A program made the translations under genes and the position numbers. Shown in pieces: positions 22,876 through 24,652 of a stretch of DNA of 24,652 nt. This stretch comes from a virus. The stretch lies in IMG/VR virus record IMGVR_UViG_3300008110_000740, positions 1 through 24,652 of that record; one strand, given 5' to 3'. How positions within the stretch are numbered: position 1 is the stretch's first letter; each line of letters opens with the position of its first letter. The notes under the pieces were generated by a model. It did no database searches. It worked only from the letters and a program-made list of their open reading frames with translations, and was not told the DNA's origin.

Positions 22876-24348
22876 TTATGCAACCCTTGAGAGGTTTCTT
22901 TTCAACGGTTGCGCCCAGTTGTTGCCAGCCTTACTCCCCATCATGCCGATCACCGCATCAGATGCAAAGGTCAAACAAAACGCATCAGCCTTGTCTGGAC
23001 TCGCTAAACCCCGCTTCTTGATCTCATCTTTGCTCTCAATCTGAATCTTGCCGTTACTCGTAAACATATAACGCACGGTCGCCAACTCAGCCACCAGCAG
23101 CTCATCCTTTGGCAGCCGACAATCCCGCTGCTCCAGCCACGCCTTGGCCTTGTACCAAAGTTCAGCCTTCAGATTCCGGTAAGTACCGCCCATGGCCGGT
23201 GACTCGGCCACGTTAATCCCTCGCGCCGGTAGTTTCAACTCTCTGAGGCGGTCAACCACGCCAGCGCCAAGTCCAATGCTGTCAACCAGTATCTCGCCAG
23301 GCCGATCACCTGGCGATAGTGCTTCGTACTCGGCCACCACCGCGCCGGTCAACTGCATCAAGTCCAGATTCTTCCAAGTCTTAATCGGCTCAGTCACCGC
23401 GTTACCCCTGCGCTTGCACAGTGCAGAACGATCCGAGCCAAAGCGTGCAACGTCCAATCCCCACACCAGTGGCGCGTAAGGCGATGCCACCACATCCCGA
23501 TTCATCGCCAAGTCCAGCAATTCCATGGGGATGACGGTATCTTCGTCAGACTTCGGAAACTCACCCAACACGCGGATGCGGTAGGCATTGCTCTCCTCGC
23601 CGTAGCGCGACTTCATCTCCTCAATGTAAGCCTCAGATACGCGGGGCGAGTCGGCGCAGGACACCTTCATCGTCACCCAATCTCCCGCCAATCGGTTATG
23701 GGTGTCGTAGAAGAATCCGCTGGAACGCACAGGATTACCCAATAACAGCGTGACAGCGTTGTGGCCGGACATCGAGCCAGATGCCGCCTCAAACACCTTC
23801 TCAGGTATGCCGGATGCCTCATCCCCCACCAGCATCACATGATCACTGTGAACCCCTTGGAGCGCCTCTGGCTGCTCCGCACGCGATGTTCTGGCCGAGA
23901 TGAACGCCTCTTCGTTAGCGCCAATCACCTCAATACGGTCCTGCTTTACTTCCAACATATCAGCCAGCATCGGCGGCAGCACCTTCACCCAACGCTTAAC
24001 CTCGGCAAACAATGCGTCATACAACTGGCTGCTTGTCGGCGCAGTCACCACCACCTTCACCGGAAAGCGCAGCAGCAAGTACCAAATCATCGCCCAAGCT
24101 GATGCCGTACTCTTTCCCACACCGTGACCGCTTCGCACCGATATGCGTCTGTTGCCGGACGCGATGTGATTCAAGAATTCCACCTGCCATGGGTCAGGCT
24201 CAGTATTCAGCACCTCTCTGACAAACAGCACCGGATTATTCTTGTATAGCTTGACGAATTCGACAAAAGGGTTATTCGTCAGCAAATCATCAGAATTTTT
24301 TTTCGGGACGCTCTTCTTTGCGGCAGTGGGGGTAGGGGGTAGGGTCAT
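22876..24348 (-). CDS. terL: Terminase large subunit (ATPase and nuclease)
   Basis: A 490-residue packaging motor protein. The ATPase part shows Walker A SGHGVGKS (73-80), TAPTSSQLYD (102-111) and Walker B VMLVGDEAS (171-179, with D176 and E177). LLLGNPVRSSGFF (201-213) is the coupling region. The RNase H-like nuclease part has acidic residues D299 (GLDVARFG), D356 (ILVDSIGLGAG) and D455 (PDKADAFCL), which would bind the two metals that cut concatemeric DNA. The length is normal. The ATG at 24348 lacks a clear Shine-Dalgarno and follows a roughly 300 bp leader. No small terminase gene lies in the window, so it may lie upstream or be absent. Confidence 0.95.
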   Translation of the reverse strand: MTLPPTPTAAKKSVPKKNSDDLLTNNPFVEFVKLYKNNPVLFVREVLNTEPDPWQVEFLNHIASGNRRISVRSGHGVGKSTASAWAMIWYLLLRFPVKVVVTAPTSSQLYDALFAEVKRWVKVLPPMLADMLEVKQDRIEVIGANEEAFISARTSRAEQPEALQGVHSDHVMLVGDEASGIPEKVFEAASGSMSGHNAVTLLLGNPVRSSGFFYDTHNRLAGDWVTMKVSCADSPRVSEAYIEEMKSRYGEESNAYRIRVLGEFPKSDEDTVIPMELLDLAMNRDVVASPYAPLVWGLDVARFGSDRSALCKRRGNAVTEPIKTWKNLDLMQLTGAVVAEYEALSPGDRPGEILVDSIGLGAGVVDRLRELKLPARGINVAESPAMGGTYRNLKAELWYKAKAWLEQRDCRLPKDELLVAELATVRYMFTSNGKIQIESKDEIKKRGLASPDKADAFCLTFASDAVIGMMGSKAGNNWAQPLKRNLSRVA

Positions 24349-24384
24349 GTGGTTATGGGATTCGGTAGGTGTTCGGTTGCATCA

Positions 24385-24498
24385 TCAGTCGCCCCCGCCG
24401 CAAAGCGCAAGGGGGGGGCATCGCGCCGCGCCCCCAGCCAGCGGACGGTCGGCAGCGCCAGTTGACAGCGGAAAAGTTATCCACACCCCACTATTCAT
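24385..24498 (-). CDS. Possible 37-aa leader ORF upstream of terL
   Basis: A 37-codon frame starts with ATG at 24498, preceded by AAGGA at a five-base spacing, and ends at TGA 24385, 36 bases before terL. It encodes MNSGVWITFPLSTGAADRPL and then a Gly/Cys/Pro-rich end. It runs through the eight-cytosine tract of the leader. Against it: the predicted promoter would start transcription at or inside its ribosome binding site, and the composition of the second half follows the G/C tracts. Treat as a weak candidate. Confidence 0.25.
   Translation of the reverse strand: MNSGVWITFPLSTGAADRPLAGGAARCPPLALCGGGD
24391..24435 (-). promoter_or_regulatory. Mutually exclusive G/C-tract stems in the terL leader
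   Basis: On the minus-strand RNA a GCCCCCCCC tract (24419-24411) can pair with an upstream GGGGGC (24435-24430, 10-nt loop) or with a downstream GGGGGC (24396-24391, 17-nt loop). Only one six-pair stem can form at a time. This resembles an attenuator or translation switch, but no U-run follows, so it may simply be GC-rich sequence. Confidence 0.35.
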
Positions 24499-24632
24499 GC
24501 AAGTCCTTGATTTATATACATACTTACAGAACGCTGACAATATCCATTTGACACGATGTCCATTATGTTAAGTCAATTGTGGATAACTGGCCTGTTTCTG
24601 CTTGTTTTGCAGGCACTTCGCAGTTATGCACA
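24477..24632. promoter_or_regulatory. Cluster of three DnaA-box sequences (possible replication origin or DnaA-regulated region)
   Basis: Three 9-mers fit TTATNCACA: TTATCCACA at 24477-24485 (plus), the same box reversed at 24578-24586 (minus), and TTATGCACA at 24624-24632 (plus). They flank an AT-rich stretch and the predicted promoter. Such clustering is typical of DnaA-dependent origins and of DnaA-controlled promoters. The rest of the 24349-24652 gap holds the promoter, leader frame and G/C tracts listed separately; no other gene was seen. Confidence 0.5.
24511..24540 (-). promoter_or_regulatory. Predicted sigma70-type promoter for the terL operon
   Basis: On the minus strand TTGTCA (24540-24535, five of six to the -35 consensus) is followed after 18 bases by TATAAA (24516-24511, five of six), or after 16 bases by TATATA. 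The region is AT-rich compared with its surroundings. It faces terL, about 160 bases upstream of the ATG. No other equally good promoter was noticed in the window, so it could drive much of the late operon. Confidence 0.5.
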
Positions 24633-24652
24633 GGCCAATGTGATCAATCATT

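Noticed and set aside
1-24652. Lysogeny, defence, CRISPR or insertion-sequence features
   Set aside because: No integrase, repressor, transposase, CRISPR repeat pattern or recognisable anti-defence gene was found on either strand.

Overview
The window is a stretch of a tailed double-stranded DNA bacteriophage genome (Caudoviricetes), or of a prophage. Essentially every gene lies on the minus strand, so the genetic order runs from right to left. A P22-like portal, an SU10-like head-tail adaptor and major capsid protein, and the lack of any tape-measure, tube or sheath gene suggest a podovirus-like particle. An Rz/Rz1-type spanin pair means the host is almost certainly Gram-negative. Shine-Dalgarno sequences of the AAGGA/AGGGG type are common. 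No integrase, repressor, tRNA or CRISPR array was seen. The host genus cannot be named from the sequence.

Right end (24652 to 22770): a roughly 300 bp non-coding leader carries three DnaA-box sequences, a sigma70-like promoter facing the operon, a possible leader peptide and mutually exclusive G/C-tract stems. It is followed by the large terminase. A 76-nt cloverleaf-like element sits between the terminase and the next gene.

Packaging and head region (22766 to 16099): three small lysine-rich proteins, a cysteine-rich protein, a glycosyltransferase-like protein and a SAM methyltransferase are interleaved before the portal gene. The portal, a small conserved protein, the scaffolding protein and the major capsid gene follow. 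The capsid gene is broken by a frameshift and appears to lack about 30 codons. A strong hairpin follows it.

Connector, fibre and lysis region (16098 to 8232): a second glycosyltransferase, the head-tail adaptor, repeat-rich fibre-like proteins and a polyglycine adhesin come first. Next are small tail-assembly-like and membrane proteins, and then a compact lysis cassette: an EF-hand holin candidate, the inner spanin with the outer spanin embedded in it, and an M15 endolysin.

Left end (8232 to 1): a jelly-roll virion protein, a large tail accessory protein, and a run of large alanine/glycine-rich proteins that look like internal or ejection proteins. The last of these runs off the window edge. 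Most neighbouring genes overlap by ATGA or TAATG, so the region probably works as one translationally coupled late operon.
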